Source of the DNA: Asinibacterium sp. OR53
GTDB taxonomy: Bacteria; Bacteroidota; Bacteroidia; Chitinophagales; Chitinophagaceae
Direction of reading: 5' to 3'
DNA: 64,000 nt
Assembly (NCBI RefSeq): GCF_000515315.1
Contig: NZ_KI911562.1
Coordinates: 761,974 to 825,973, forward strand
How positions within the stretch are numbered: position 1 is the stretch's first letter; every line of letters begins with the position of its first letter. The notes under the pieces are model-generated. The model did no database searches and was not told the DNA's origin. It saw nothing but the letters and a program-made list of their open reading frames with translations. Positions 17,622 through 27,179 of the stretch are shown here, piece after piece. The position numbers and the translations under genes were made by a program.

Positions 17622-19082
17622 ATGAGAAAAACAGTACTTAGTTTGATCCTGCTCGCCAGCTTTTGCTCGCTGCAAGCACAAAAGCAAAACACGGCAACCA
17701 CTTCTATTGCCGAACCGCTGAAAGCAGAAGCCCTGCAAAACCTGCAGGCTAATTACGATCTGTATAAAAAGAACGCTTTGCAGATCTGGGATTATGCAGA
17801 AGTGGGTTATAAAGAAGTGAAAAGTGCTGCCTTGCACCAGCAAACACTTACAGCTAACGGTTTTACCGTGCAGGCTGGCGTTGCAGGTATACCCACCGCC
17901 TTTATAGCTTCTTATGGCAGCGGTAAACCCGTTATCGCCATCCTCGCCGAATATGATGCCCTGCCTGGTCTTGCACAAAAAGCTGTGCCTGAAAAAGCGC
18001 CCATAGAAGGAAAAAATGCAGGCCATGCTTGCGGTCATCACCTGTTTGGCACCGCTTCAGTTGCAGCAGGCATTGCTATAAAAAAATTGATCGAAGAAAA
18101 GAAGATACAAGGTACCGTTCGGGTATATGGCTGTCCCGCCGAAGAAGGCGGCAGCGGTAAAGTATACATGGTGCGGGAAGGATTGTTCAATGATGTGGAT
18201 GTGGTATTGCACTGGCATCCCGACAATGAAAACAAAATTACCATGACTAGTGCGCTGGCCAACAAATCGGCCAAGTTCCGGTTTCATGGTATTGCAGCAC
18301 ATGCCGCTGCTTCACCCGAAAGGGGCCGCTCGGCACTCGATGCCGTAGAAGCCATGGATAATATGGTAAACATGATGCGTGAGCATGTGCCGCAGGAAAC
18401 AAGGATCCACTATGTGATCACCAATGGCGGCAAAGCGCCCAATGTGGTGCCCGATTATGCAGAAGTATATTATTATGTACGCCATCCCCGCAAAGATGAT
18501 GTCAAAGCCATCTTCGACCGGGTGGTAAAAGCGGCCAATGGCGCTGCCATGGGCACAGAGACTACCATGGAGTATGAGATCATTGGCGGCACGCATGATC
18601 TGCTGCTTAACCAAACACTTGCCGAAGTAATGCAACACAACCTCGACAAAATTGGTGGTGTGAGCTATACCCCGGAAGAAAAACAGTTTGCGCAAAAGAT
18701 ACAGTCCAGTTTCGGATACCAGGTCCCGGCCATTGAAACCGCCGGTGCCGTTAAACCGCTTCGCGTAGAAATGAATGCAGGCGGAGGCTCTACCGATGTA
18801 GGCGATGTGAGCTACGCAGTTCCTACAGTGGGTATGGGTGCTGCCACCTGGGTACCCGGCACACCTGCACATAGCTGGCAAGCCGTTGCGTGTGGCGGAA
18901 CAGAGATCGGTACCAAGGGAATGATGGTGGCCGCCAAAACATTGGCATTGACGGCTATTGACCTGTACACCAATCCTTCGCTGATCAAAGACGCCACGGA
19001 AGAATTCAGGAAAGCAAAAGGAACCTACAAATATGAAGCACTGTTAGGGAATAGAAAACCTGCGCTGAATTATAGGGATTAA
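17622..19082 (+). CDS. M20 family amidohydrolase, AbgB-like, exported
   Basis: Metallo-amidohydrolase/peptidase of 486 aa with a Sec signal (residues 1-19). The metal-site segments are AEYDALPGL, HACGHHLFGTA and PAEEGGSGK; MNAGGGSTDVGDVS and the late PGTPAHSWQ region are typical of the AbgB/amidohydrolase branch. Relatives cleave p-aminobenzoyl-glutamate or N-acyl amino acids; export suggests periplasmic peptide or amide scavenging. Its stop overlaps that of the convergent lysS by 4 bases. Confidence 0.9.
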   Translation: MRKTVLSLILLASFCSLQAQKQNTATTSIAEPLKAEALQNLQANYDLYKKNALQIWDYAEVGYKEVKSAALHQQTLTANGFTVQAGVAGIPTAFIASYGSGKPVIAILAEYDALPGLAQKAVPEKAPIEGKNAGHACGHHLFGTASVAAGIAIKKLIEEKKIQGTVRVYGCPAEEGGSGKVYMVREGLFNDVDVVLHWHPDNENKITMTSALANKSAKFRFHGIAAHAAASPERGRSALDAVEAMDNMVNMMREHVPQETRIHYVITNGGKAPNVVPDYAEVYYYVRHPRKDDVKAIFDRVVKAANGAAMGTETTMEYEIIGGTHDLLLNQTLAEVMQHNLDKIGGVSYTPEEKQFAQKIQSSFGYQVPAIETAGAVKPLRVEMNAGGGSTDVGDVSYAVPTVGMGAATWVPGTPAHSWQAVACGGTEIGTKGMMVAAKTLALTAIDLYTNPSLIKDATEEFRKAKGTYKYEALLGNRKPALNYRD

Positions 19083-20599
19083 ATACTTTCCGGCCGCATT
19101 TGCGGGAACAACAACACATCCTGTATAGATACTTGGTTGGTCATCATCATGCACAACCTGTCAATACCGATACCAATACCGGAAGTAGGCGGCATACCAT
19201 ATTCTAGTGCGCGGAGGAAGTCATGATCGATGAACATAGCTTCATCATCGCCACGCTCCATCAGTTTTGATTGTTCTTCAAAACGCTCGCGCTGGTCAAC
19301 GGGATCATTCAATTCGGAATAGGCATTCGCGATCTCTTTTCCGTTTACCATCAGTTCAAAACGCTCTACCAGTCCGGGTTTGCTGCGGTGTTTCTTTGTA
19401 AGCGGACTCATCTCCACCGGGTAATCAATGATGAAAGTAGGTTGAATGAAAGTATGTTCGCTGGTAGCACCAAAGATCTCATCAATCAATTTGCCTTTAC
19501 CAATATTGCCCGGCACGTCGATATGTAATTGCTTGCACACTTCCCGCAGGCTAGCTTCGTCCATCGCGCTCACATCAATACTGGTATTCTCTTTGATGGC
19601 ATCGTAGATACTGATCCTTTTGAAAGGCGCTTTGAAATGGATCACCTGGTCGCCCAATGGCACATCGGTAGTGCCGTGCAGGGCAATGGCTATTTTTTCG
19701 AACAACTGTTCGGTGATCTCCATCATCCAGAAATAATCTTTGTAAGCCGTATACCATTCCAGTACGGTGAACTCTGGATTATGGGTTCTGTCCATACCCT
19801 CATTCCTGAAATTGCGGCTGAACTCGTATACCCAGTCGAACCCGCCCACGATCAAACGCTTCAGGTACAACTCATTGGCAATACGTAAGTAAAAAGGAAT
19901 ATCCAGTGCGTTGTGATGCGTAACAAACGGACGGGCCGCAGCACCTCCGGGAATGGACTGCAATACCGGTGTATCTACTTCCAGTGCACCCTGGGCATTG
20001 AGGAATTCGCGGATGGTATTGATCAGCTTGGTGCGTTTAACAAAAGTATCCTTCACAGCGGGATTGATGATCAGATCGGCATAACGCTGGCGGTAACGGA
20101 ATTCCGGGTCGGTTACGGCGTCGAACACATGTCCTTCTTCATCGCGCTTCACCACAGGTAGCGGTTTCAGCGATTTGGTAAGCAGGGTAAGTGTTTGCGC
20201 ATGGATAGATGTTTCACCGGTCTTGGTGATGAACACATAACCGGTAGCGCCAATGATATCGCCCAAATCAAGACCATGCTTTACCAATGTATCCCACAGC
20301 GATTTATCTTCCCCCGGATAGAGATCGTCTCTTTTCACGTACAACTGGATAAGTCCTTTGCTATCCTGTATCTTGATGAAGAACACTTTACCCTTGTCGT
20401 TCATGCTCATGATACGGCCAGCCACACAAACCGAAGCGAACTGTTCTTTCGTCTCTTCCGTAAAATGGTCTTTAATATCCGTTGAATAATGGGTTACCGG
20501 GTACAATGGCGCCGGGAACGGATCGATGCCCGCTTCCACCAGTTTTGCCAGTTTCTCCCTGCGAACCAGTTCCTGCTCTGATAAGTGTGCTTGACTCAT
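19079..20599 (-). CDS. lysS: Lysyl-tRNA synthetase, class II
   Basis: Charges tRNA-Lys with lysine. From the start at 20599 the protein is 506 aa, typical of LysS. The N-terminal OB-fold anticodon domain spans about 55-160 and the class II core follows, with motif 2 (FRNEGMDRTHNPEFT) and motif 3 (GIGIGIDRLCM). The open frame extends 47 codons farther upstream into the acetyltransferase gene without homology, so the ATG before SQAHLSEQE was chosen. Confidence 0.97.
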   Translation of the reverse strand: MSQAHLSEQELVRREKLAKLVEAGIDPFPAPLYPVTHYSTDIKDHFTEETKEQFASVCVAGRIMSMNDKGKVFFIKIQDSKGLIQLYVKRDDLYPGEDKSLWDTLVKHGLDLGDIIGATGYVFITKTGETSIHAQTLTLLTKSLKPLPVVKRDEEGHVFDAVTDPEFRYRQRYADLIINPAVKDTFVKRTKLINTIREFLNAQGALEVDTPVLQSIPGGAAARPFVTHHNALDIPFYLRIANELYLKRLIVGGFDWVYEFSRNFRNEGMDRTHNPEFTVLEWYTAYKDYFWMMEITEQLFEKIAIALHGTTDVPLGDQVIHFKAPFKRISIYDAIKENTSIDVSAMDEASLREVCKQLHIDVPGNIGKGKLIDEIFGATSEHTFIQPTFIIDYPVEMSPLTKKHRSKPGLVERFELMVNGKEIANAYSELNDPVDQRERFEEQSKLMERGDDEAMFIDHDFLRALEYGMPPTSGIGIGIDRLCMMMTNQVSIQDVLLFPQMRPESI

Positions 20600-20627
20600 A
20601 ATATAATAGCTTGAGAAGGCTGCAAAA

Positions 20628-21092
20628 TTAACGGTTGGCGGGCACTTTATACACATCGGGATTATGCCGTTGCATAAAACGCTGGTAGAGTTCTTCCGGT
20701 AACGGCTCCCATCCAAACTGTTGATAAAGGCCATGCGCATCTTTAGTGCCCAGCATCCAGCGTCTCAAACCCTGCAGTTCCGGGTTCGTATGGATGGTAG
20801 CAACGAGCCATTTGGATAACCCCTTGCCCCTGTGTTTCGGTAAAATAAAAACATCGGCCAGGTAAGCAAAAGTGGCTTTGTCGGTAACCAGTCTGGCGAA
20901 CCCAATTTGTTGGTTATGGTGGTAGACCCCAAAACAAAAAGAATGTTCAATGGATCTTTTCACCACCTCGTAAGGAATACCGGCAGCCCAATAAGATTCT
21001 TCCGAGAGGTAACGGTGGATCACATCGATATCCAGTTTAGCCGGGTCTGTACTGATGGAATATCCTTCATGGTGATGATCAATGGGCGTCAT
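20628..21092 (-). CDS. GNAT family N-acetyltransferase
   Basis: Acetyl-CoA-dependent N-acetyltransferase of 154 aa. The acetyl-CoA pyrophosphate motif is PKHRGKGLSKWL (about residues 88-99), preceded by YLADVFILP strand 4 and followed by the typical GLYQQFGWEPL beta-bulge. The substrate is unknown. The start overlaps the end of the pseudouridine synthase gene by 14 bases, indicating translational coupling. Confidence 0.9.
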   Translation of the reverse strand: MTPIDHHHEGYSISTDPAKLDIDVIHRYLSEESYWAAGIPYEVVKRSIEHSFCFGVYHHNQQIGFARLVTDKATFAYLADVFILPKHRGKGLSKWLVATIHTNPELQGLRRWMLGTKDAHGLYQQFGWEPLPEELYQRFMQRHNPDVYKVPANR

Positions 21093-21669
21093 AAAAAAGT
21101 TTTTTACGGATGGTGTTTTCAGATAATTCGATGATCTCTCCTGGTTGCATATTACCCAGTTCGAGTTGCTCGATCCTGTAACGGATCAAACGCAAAGTAG
21201 GAAATCCTGTTTTGGCAGTCATCCTCCTCACCTGCCTGTTTTTACCTTCCGTGAGGATCATGCGAATCCAGGGTGAAGGTATTTCTTTCCGGAACCTGAT
21301 GGGCGGGTCGCGGTCGGGAACAGGCGGCGCTGTTTCAAATACCATTGCCTTGCATGGCAGGGTATGATGCGCTTTGCCATCGATGTTGATGATCACACCA
21401 GACTGCAATTGTGCAATGGCCTCTTTGGTAATGGCGCCATCTACCTGTACCCAATATTCTCTTTCGTGTGCAAAGCCCGGATCCAATAAACGATGGTTGA
21501 GTGTTTTATCATTCGTTAGCAATAACAATCCTTCACTGTCATGATCCAATCTTCCTACAGGATATACATCACGGGGCACTTTGAAATAATCAGCCAGTGT
21601 TTTCTTTCCTTCCACTGCAGAAAACCGGGAAAGACATCCATAAGGTTTGTTGATGAGGAAGTAGCGCAT
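21079..21669 (-). CDS. rluE: Pseudouridine synthase, RluE/RsuA family
   Basis: Converts a specific rRNA uridine to pseudouridine; the RluE branch acts on 23S rRNA near position 2457 in E. coli. From the start at 21669 the protein is 196 aa without an S4 domain. It opens with RYFLINKPYGCLS, carries the catalytic aspartate in GRLDHDSEGLLLLTND and ends with the EGKNRQVRRM motif. The chosen start follows a hairpin with a T-run in the leader; the longer frame would translate through that hairpin. Confidence 0.9.
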   Translation of the reverse strand: MRYFLINKPYGCLSRFSAVEGKKTLADYFKVPRDVYPVGRLDHDSEGLLLLTNDKTLNHRLLDPGFAHEREYWVQVDGAITKEAIAQLQSGVIINIDGKAHHTLPCKAMVFETAPPVPDRDPPIRFRKEIPSPWIRMILTEGKNRQVRRMTAKTGFPTLRLIRYRIEQLELGNMQPGEIIELSENTIRKKLFYDAH

Positions 21670-21670
21670 C

Positions 21671-21705
21671 TTACAAAAACAAAAGTCCCGCAGAAGCGAG
21701 ACTTT
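21671..21705 (-). promoter_or_regulatory. Terminator-like hairpin in rluE leader
   Basis: Minus strand: AAAGTCTCGC, loop TTCT, GCGGGACTTT (one mismatch), then TGTTTTTG, ending 2 bases before the rluE ATG. No minus-strand gene lies upstream for it to terminate, so it would act inside the rluE leader as an attenuator or RNA-stability element. Confidence 0.55.
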
Positions 21706-22063
21706 GTATATGGATGGGTTAGTAAGTACCGGGAAATAAATTTCCCAACACAATATTAAAAATAGTTTTATCGAAAGCAAAAAATTTTTTGAACAATTTT
21801 ATTCACATTTTCGGCGGGAATGTGAATTGCGCGTATGTACCAGGTACGATCTTTCGCTGCAATATTCGTTGTTGTGTTTTGAATTTTATATTTTCAATTC
21901 ATTGTTGTACTTGCTGAAATACTGATGAATAAAGGGTTACAGCAGTTATCATTTTCATCGCTCAAACAAAATGCACTTCATATTTTAGGTCTTGCGGGCT
22001 GTTAAAAACGGGTGAAAAGGCGGGAACCTGGCCTAAAAAAATTTTCTCTTCGCCAGGTGTTGT
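21706..22063. other. Gene-free AT-rich spacer between rluE and lpxD-like gene
   Basis: Divergent intergenic region of about 360 bases. I see no convincing coding frame. It should hold the rluE promoter (a TATTTTTA-like element near 21757-21764 on the minus strand) and the lpxD-like promoter. No RNA gene family was recognised. Confidence 0.5.
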
Positions 22064-22071
22064 TACCTTTG
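22064..22071 (+). promoter_or_regulatory. -7 element TACCTTTG of lpxD-like gene
   Basis: Exact TAnnTTTG match 22 bases before the ATG at 22094. The -33 position holds a T-run (22042-22045) rather than a clean TTTG. Confidence 0.5.
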
Positions 22072-22093
22072 ATTTTTACCCAAAACCATCATT

Positions 22094-23038
22094 ATGAAGT
22101 TCCCAGCGCCCGTTTCCATACAATGGATTGCCAACCTGATCCAGGCAAGCCTTTCAGGAAATCCAGATGCACAAGTAACAGGCATCAATGAAATTCACCG
22201 CGTGGAAGCAGGCGATCTTGCATTCGTTGATCATCCAAAATATTACGATACCTGTCTCAACAGCGCCGCTACTTTCATCATCATCAATACCAAAGAAGTA
22301 AATATTCCCACTGGTAAAACCATACTCGTTGTTCCCGATCCTTTCGAAGCATATTTAAAAATCGTTGATCATTTCAGACCTTTTGTTCCTGCCAATAAAA
22401 CCATCAGCGATACAGCGGTGATTGGAGAAGGAACTGTGATCATGCCCAATGTATTCATTGGTCAGCATGTACGTATAGGCAAGAACTGCACCATCCATCC
22501 CAATGTTTCCCTGCTCGATTACAGCATCATTGGCGACAATGTAGTGATACAGGCAGGCACTGTTATTGGCAGCGATGCATTTTATTACAACACCAAAAAG
22601 AACCGCGAAGTATGGTATAAAAGAATGCAAAGCTGCGGTTGGGTACATATAGAAGATGATGTAGAAATTGGCGCCGGCTGTACCATCGACAGGGGCGTAA
22701 CGGCCGACACAAGAATAGGTAAAGGCAGCCGGATCGATAATATGGTGCATATCGGTCACGATACCCTGGTAGGAAAAAATTGCCTGTTCGCCGCGCAGGT
22801 GGGTATTGCAGGTGGAACCATTATTGAAGATGGTGTAACGCTATGGGGACAGGTAGGCGTTAGCAAAACCCTTACCATTGGTGCCAACGCCATTGTGCTG
22901 GCACAAAGTGGTGTGCCTTCTTCACTGGCCGGTGGCAAAACCTATTTCGGTTATCCTGCAGAAGAAGCTTCAACCAAGAGAAGAGAGCTGGTGTGGATCA
23001 AACGCATTCCCGAGCTCTGGAAAAAAGTGATGGATTAA
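22094..23038 (+). CDS. LpxD-like UDP-3-O-acylglucosamine N-acyltransferase
   Basis: Left-handed beta-helix acyltransferase of 314 aa, lipid A pathway type. The N-terminal LpxD uridine-binding domain (about 1-100, with GDLAFVDHPKY) precedes hexapeptide repeats from about 105 (VIGEGTVIMPNVFIG onwards), with HIGHDTLVG carrying the catalytic histidine pair region. A short C-terminal helix replaces the longer LpxD tail. LpxD paralogues are common in Bacteroidota, so it may not be the housekeeping copy. The stop is 1 base from the convergent epimerase gene. Confidence 0.85.
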   Translation: MKFPAPVSIQWIANLIQASLSGNPDAQVTGINEIHRVEAGDLAFVDHPKYYDTCLNSAATFIIINTKEVNIPTGKTILVVPDPFEAYLKIVDHFRPFVPANKTISDTAVIGEGTVIMPNVFIGQHVRIGKNCTIHPNVSLLDYSIIGDNVVIQAGTVIGSDAFYYNTKKNREVWYKRMQSCGWVHIEDDVEIGAGCTIDRGVTADTRIGKGSRIDNMVHIGHDTLVGKNCLFAAQVGIAGGTIIEDGVTLWGQVGVSKTLTIGANAIVLAQSGVPSSLAGGKTYFGYPAEEASTKRRELVWIKRIPELWKKVMD

Positions 23039-23039
23039 T

Positions 23040-24029
23040 TCACAGTTTGTATTGCTGTTTCAATTCACTGCATACCCTTTGGATGGTATCGGTTAGTGGC
23101 GTGTATTGAAAACCGGGCAGGTATTGCAACAATTTTTCGTTATTGAAGTAAACTTTCGCCTGCGCCGTGCGTGCAGTTTCCCTGGTGAGCAAAGGATCTT
23201 TCCCTGTTATTTTTCCTTTGATCGCTTCAAGTCGCCATACGATCTCTGCCAGCAAGGGCGTTACTTTTTTATGCGGCGGCCGCTTGCCAAATTGTTGTGC
23301 TGCTTCCGTGAAAATAGTCCTGTAAGGCACACTGCATGCACTGAGGATAAAGCGCTGTGCGCTGATGTCTTTTTCCATCAATAATACCATGGCCCGCACT
23401 ACATCCTGTACGTCTACAAAACCGCTGACCCCATCGGTATACCAGGGGAACTCTTCATAAGCCGATTTGAAGATACCCGATGAGCCGGATTCCCAATCAC
23501 CTGCCCCTAAAATGATCACGGGGTTCACCATCACCGCATTCAACCCTTCGCCTATTCCCCGCCATACTTCCATCTCGGCCAGGTATTTGCTTTTGCCATA
23601 TTCACTGTTGCTGGTCTCGGCGGTCCAGTTCATGGTTTCGTTGATGGCTTCATTTTCCCGGATACGACCAAGGGCCGCCACCGAACTCACGAACAACAAT
23701 TTCTGTACCCCCGCATCCAGGCAGGCATTCACCACATTGGCTGTTCCTTCAATATTGGTTTGATGTAACTGTTGTTTTCTTTTGGGATGAAACGATACTA
23801 CCGCAGCGCAATGATACACCTGCGTAACGCCTTTCATGACTTCTTCCAGCGATACAACATCCAGTATATCGCCGCGCACCCATTGCACTTTGCCGTTGAA
23901 ATCGGAAGACGGGATAGCAGAACGGTACAGGGCCCGTACTGTACAACCGCGGCCCGTTAATTCTTTCAGGAGGTGTGAACCCACCAATCCCGTTGCTCCC
24001 GTTACTAGGATCATGCTATCTGTTTGCAC
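23040..24029 (-). CDS. NAD-dependent epimerase/dehydratase (extended SDR)
   Basis: Extended SDR protein of 329 aa, resembling dihydroflavonol reductase/3-beta-HSD-like members. It has the nucleotide motif GATGLVGSHL (about residues 11-20), CAAVVSF, and the catalytic YGKSKYLAE (YxxxK). Translation could also begin at Met6. The substrate is unknown. It follows fur by 20 bases on the same strand and may be cotranscribed with sco and fur. Confidence 0.88.
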   Translation of the reverse strand: MQTDSMILVTGATGLVGSHLLKELTGRGCTVRALYRSAIPSSDFNGKVQWVRGDILDVVSLEEVMKGVTQVYHCAAVVSFHPKRKQQLHQTNIEGTANVVNACLDAGVQKLLFVSSVAALGRIRENEAINETMNWTAETSNSEYGKSKYLAEMEVWRGIGEGLNAVMVNPVIILGAGDWESGSSGIFKSAYEEFPWYTDGVSGFVDVQDVVRAMVLLMEKDISAQRFILSACSVPYRTIFTEAAQQFGKRPPHKKVTPLLAEIVWRLEAIKGKITGKDPLLTRETARTAQAKVYFNNEKLLQYLPGFQYTPLTDTIQRVCSELKQQYKL

Positions 24030-24049
24030 GAAGATAAGGCCGGGAACCT

Positions 24050-24472
24050 TTAGGCAGGATTACATTTTGAACATATACCGCTAACCACCACATCGGTTTG
24101 GGTAGCACGGAATCCTTTGGGTAATTGTACCGCCGGCACCGTTATGTGGTCGAGACAATAAGTAGTGCCGCAGGCATCGCAAAGGAAATGGATATGGTCG
24201 TCGTGGTGATGGCCGGCAGAACATTCATCCTTGCACAAAGCGTAGCGCACTGAGTTGTCGGTAGTGGGTATGGTATGAATGATGCCCTTTTCCACAAAGG
24301 TTTGCAAGGTGCGGTAAACGGTTACCCTATCGAATCCTGTACCACTGCGCTGTTCAATATCGGCATGCGCCAAAGCGCCGTCGGTACGTAAAAACATATC
24401 CAGTATCTTCTTGCGGCTCTCGGTAACACTTAACTGGTTGCGCTTCAATATCTCACTGGTACTACTAAACAT
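24050..24472 (-). CDS. Fur-family metal-dependent repressor
   Basis: Ferric/zinc uptake regulator family, 140 aa. It has an N-terminal winged helix (about 8-85, LSVTESRKKILDMFLR then FDRVTVYRTLQTFVEKG), a His-rich metal-sensing segment (GHHHDDHIHF, about 90-99) and two structural zinc CxxC pairs (CDAC and CSKC at the end). The residues do not firmly separate Fur from Zur. It lies 6 bases after the sco gene, divergent from merC, whose promoter carries a 7-3-7 palindrome; that site is the likely target. Confidence 0.9.
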   Translation of the reverse strand: MFSSTSEILKRNQLSVTESRKKILDMFLRTDGALAHADIEQRSGTGFDRVTVYRTLQTFVEKGIIHTIPTTDNSVRYALCKDECSAGHHHDDHIHFLCDACGTTYCLDHITVPAVQLPKGFRATQTDVVVSGICSKCNPA

Positions 24473-24478
24473 GACGCA

Positions 24479-25135
24479 CTATTGAGGATTGTTACTAAAA
24501 ATATTGTTGGCAAAATGCGCCGATCCTTTTTCTGCCAGAAGCGTCCGGATATCTTTCTTCATTTTATCCAGTTCGTCTGCTTTCAAACCATCGTATATCT
24601 GTCCGCGTACTTTGCCGTTCTTATCCACCAATGCAAAAAACTGGGTATGGATGAACTGGTCTTCGATCTTCTGGAAACTGTTCTTAGGATCGTCTAACAG
24701 ATACGAATTTCGTGCCAGTTGATACAGGCTGTCTTTCCGTCCGGTGAGGAATACCCATTTGGCGGGATCAGCTTTCATAGAATCGGCATAGGCTTTCAAA
24801 CGGGGCACAGAATCGGTTCCGGGGTCACAGGTATTGGAAACGATCATGAAATCGGGCTCCTGTTTGAAAGTCTCATAAATGGCTTTCATGTTGGTATTCA
24901 TTTTCGGGCAAATACCCTTGCAACTGGTGAAAAAATATTCCACCACACTTACTTTTCCCAGCATGTCCTGGTCGGTATAAGGCCGCCCGTCCTGTGCAGT
25001 GAGACGATAGGGTTTCACATAACTCAATACCGGCAGTTTGGGTTTCCACAAATCTGTTCCCCTGAAAAGGAAGAAGTAAAACCCCGCTAACAATACCACA
25101 AAAAACAAGAGGTAAACCAGCCATTTTCTTTTCAT
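24479..25135 (-). CDS. SCO1/SenC family protein
   Basis: Membrane-anchored thioredoxin-fold copper chaperone or thiol reductase for cytochrome oxidase CuA assembly, 218 aa. One N-terminal helix (residues 5-24) is followed by the metal-binding CxxxC (Cys72 and Cys76 in TSCKGICPK) and the later conserved histidine (IHTQFFALVD). It lacks other domains. It is the first gene of the sco-fur group and shares a divergent promoter region with merC. Confidence 0.92.
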   Translation of the reverse strand: MKRKWLVYLLFFVVLLAGFYFFLFRGTDLWKPKLPVLSYVKPYRLTAQDGRPYTDQDMLGKVSVVEYFFTSCKGICPKMNTNMKAIYETFKQEPDFMIVSNTCDPGTDSVPRLKAYADSMKADPAKWVFLTGRKDSLYQLARNSYLLDDPKNSFQKIEDQFIHTQFFALVDKNGKVRGQIYDGLKADELDKMKKDIRTLLAEKGSAHFANNIFSNNPQ

Positions 25136-25196
25136 ATCCGTGTTTGAACTACAAAGTTACACCCAAGTGCCTGATAAACCGGGTTTGAGGAAATAT

Positions 25197-25227
25197 TTTG
25201 CAACAACGTTGCAATGTTGTAATTTTG
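25197..25227 (+). promoter_or_regulatory. merC promoter with Fur/Zur-like palindrome
   Basis: TTTG (25197-25200), a 19-base spacer and TAATTTTG (25220-25227) form a near-ideal promoter. A perfect inverted repeat TTGCAAC-AAC-GTTGCAA (25198-25214) overlaps the -33 box. The placement is ideal for repression, and the adjacent Fur-family gene makes it the probable binder (inference). The ATG at 25234 is 6 bases beyond the -7 element. Confidence 0.7.
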
Positions 25228-25233
25228 CCCCTT

Positions 25234-25638
25234 ATGAGCATCAAAATCAACTGGGACGCATTCGGCATTGCCACTTCGCTGGCCTGCGCCATTCACTGTG
25301 CCATCCTGCCACTGGTATTGACAAGCTTACCTTTATTCGGGGTGGAGATCATTGAGAACCGTTGGTTCGAATACCTGATGATCGGGATTGCTTTTTGTGT
25401 GGGCAGCTACGCTTTATATCATGGGCGGAAAAAACACCACCATAGCTGGCTGCCCTTCATTCTTTTCAGTATAGGTATAGTGTTCTTGGTTACCAAGATG
25501 ATCTTTCATGCGCTCCAGCTTTGGTTGCTGGTGCCTGCCGTGATCCTGATCGTTACCGCTCATTTTCTGAACTATAAACTTTGCCGGGTACACAACCACG
25601 CGCATGCCGATGATTGCAGCCACGAATCTGTGATCTGA
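25234..25638 (+). CDS. MerC-domain membrane protein
   Basis: Small inner-membrane protein of 134 aa with four predicted helices. The first helix holds ACAIHCAILP, the metal-binding signature of the MerC family. The C-terminus is His/Cys-rich (HNHAHADDCSHESVI). The start at 25234 is chosen over 25198 because the promoter and palindrome occupy the longer frame. Bacteroidota MerC homologues are not necessarily mercury proteins; zinc or another metal is more likely given the Fur-family gene beside it. Confidence 0.87.
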   Translation: MSIKINWDAFGIATSLACAIHCAILPLVLTSLPLFGVEIIENRWFEYLMIGIAFCVGSYALYHGRKKHHHSWLPFILFSIGIVFLVTKMIFHALQLWLLVPAVILIVTAHFLNYKLCRVHNHAHADDCSHESVI

Positions 25639-25640
25639 TC

Positions 25641-27146
25641 TTAACTGAAGGTATAACTCATACCACCACCTTTTTCATCTTTCAGTTGTACGCCCAGCGC
25701 CGCCAGCTCATTCCGGATCTTATCGCTGGTAACAAAATCTTTACGGGTCTTGGCCTCCTTGCGTATGTCTATCAGTAATTGCAGCACGCCTTCGAGTTTA
25801 CCATCGTCGGCAGATCGTTCGCTCTGCAATCCGAAGATGTCTTCTACATAGGCTTTTAGTTGTGTTTGTAGCAGCGACACTGTAGTGGTTGATAAAGATT
25901 CGGCCGCTATATGTTTGTCCTTGATGGAATTGATCACGGATACCAGTTCGAACATATTGGCCAGCACTTTTGCCGTGTTGAAGTCATCGTTCATGAATTC
26001 ATCGAACTCATCTGCCAGCTTCTTCACTTTTTCATCCAGTGCCACATCACCGGCCGTATCGGCTCCGCAGATGCCCGACTGTTGTAACCAGTGATACGCT
26101 TCCCACAAACGCTTCATGGCTTTTTCCGCCGCCTGCAAGGCTTCATTGCTGAAATCGAGTGTGCCCCGGTAATGGCTTTGCAAAATGAAGAAACGGATGG
26201 TCATGGGATGATAAGCCTGTGTGAGTGCAGGATGCGAGCCGCTGAACAGTTCGGTAAGCCGGATCACATTGTTATAACTCTTACCCATTTTTTTTCCGTT
26301 GATGGTGATCATGTTATTGTGTAACCAATAACGGGCCGGGGTCTTGTGATTGCATACCGTGCTCTGCGCAATCTCACATTCGTGGTGCGGGAAAACGAGG
26401 TCCATCCCGCCGCCGTGTATGTCGAACTCTTCTCCGAGGTATTTGGTACTCATGGCCGAGCACTCGATATGCCAGCCGGGAAACCCTTCTCCCCAGGGAC
26501 TTTGCCAGCGCATGATGTGTTCGGCAGGCGCATGTTTCCACAACGCGAAATCGCTTTTATTTCTCTTCTCATCCTGGTTATCCAGTTCGCGGGTGGTATC
26601 GAGCTGGTCTTCCAAAATACGGCCGCTCAATATGCCATAAGGTTGCCCTTTTTTAGAAAAATCAGTATTATATTTCTCTACGTCGAAGTACACAGAACCA
26701 TTTGCTTCATAAGCATACCCATCGGCAATGATCTTTTTGATCATTTCTATCTGCTCAATGATATGACCTGTAGCAGTGGGCTCTATGCTGGGATTCAGGT
26801 TGTTGAAGCGTCGCATGGCCCAATGATAGAGGTTGGTGTATTTCTGCACCAGCTCCATGGGTTCCAGTTTCTCGAGCACGGCCTTCTTGCTGATCTTGTC
26901 TTCCGCTTCGCGCCCTTCTTCTTCGAAATGTCCGGCATCGGTGATATTTCGCACATAGCGTACTTTATAACCCAGGTATAGGAGATAACGGTAGATAACA
27001 TCAAAAGTGATGAAAGGCCTGGCGTGACCCAGGTGGCTTTCTCCGCTTACGGTGGGTCCGCATACATACATGCCTACATAAGGTGCATTGATAGGTATGA
27101 ACGTTTCTTTTTCGCGGGTCAGGGAATTATATACTTTGAGTGGCAT
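25641..27146 (-). CDS. cysS: Cysteinyl-tRNA synthetase
   Basis: Class I synthetase charging tRNA-Cys, 501 aa. The HIGH motif reads HLGHARP (about residues 37-43) after the zinc cysteine in YVCGPTV. The second zinc segment is [10 protein letters not shown] with the downstream HHECE. The KMSKS loop reads KKMGKS. Length and domain order are normal. It is convergent with merC, 2 bases from its stop. Confidence 0.97.
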   Translation of the reverse strand: MPLKVYNSLTREKETFIPINAPYVGMYVCGPTVSGESHLGHARPFITFDVIYRYLLYLGYKVRYVRNITDAGHFEEEGREAEDKISKKAVLEKLEPMELVQKYTNLYHWAMRRFNNLNPSIEPTATGHIIEQIEMIKKIIADGYAYEANGSVYFDVEKYNTDFSKKGQPYGILSGRILEDQLDTTRELDNQDEKRNKSDFALWKHAPAEHIMRWQSPWGEGFPGWHIECSAMSTKYLGEEFDIHGGGMDLVFPHHECEIAQSTVCNHKTPARYWLHNNMITINGKKMGKSYNNVIRLTELFSGSHPALTQAYHPMTIRFFILQSHYRGTLDFSNEALQAAEKAMKRLWEAYHWLQQSGICGADTAGDVALDEKVKKLADEFDEFMNDDFNTAKVLANMFELVSVINSIKDKHIAAESLSTTTVSLLQTQLKAYVEDIFGLQSERSADDGKLEGVLQLLIDIRKEAKTRKDFVTSDKIRNELAALGVQLKDEKGGGMSYTFS

Positions 27147-27179
27147 GAGATATCATTAAGCGGAGCCTGCGAAGATATT

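Noticed and set aside
21706..22063. Riboswitch or small RNA in the rluE/lpxD-like spacer
   Set aside because: The spacer is AT-rich and I could not recognise a conserved aptamer or a terminator-ended RNA unit.
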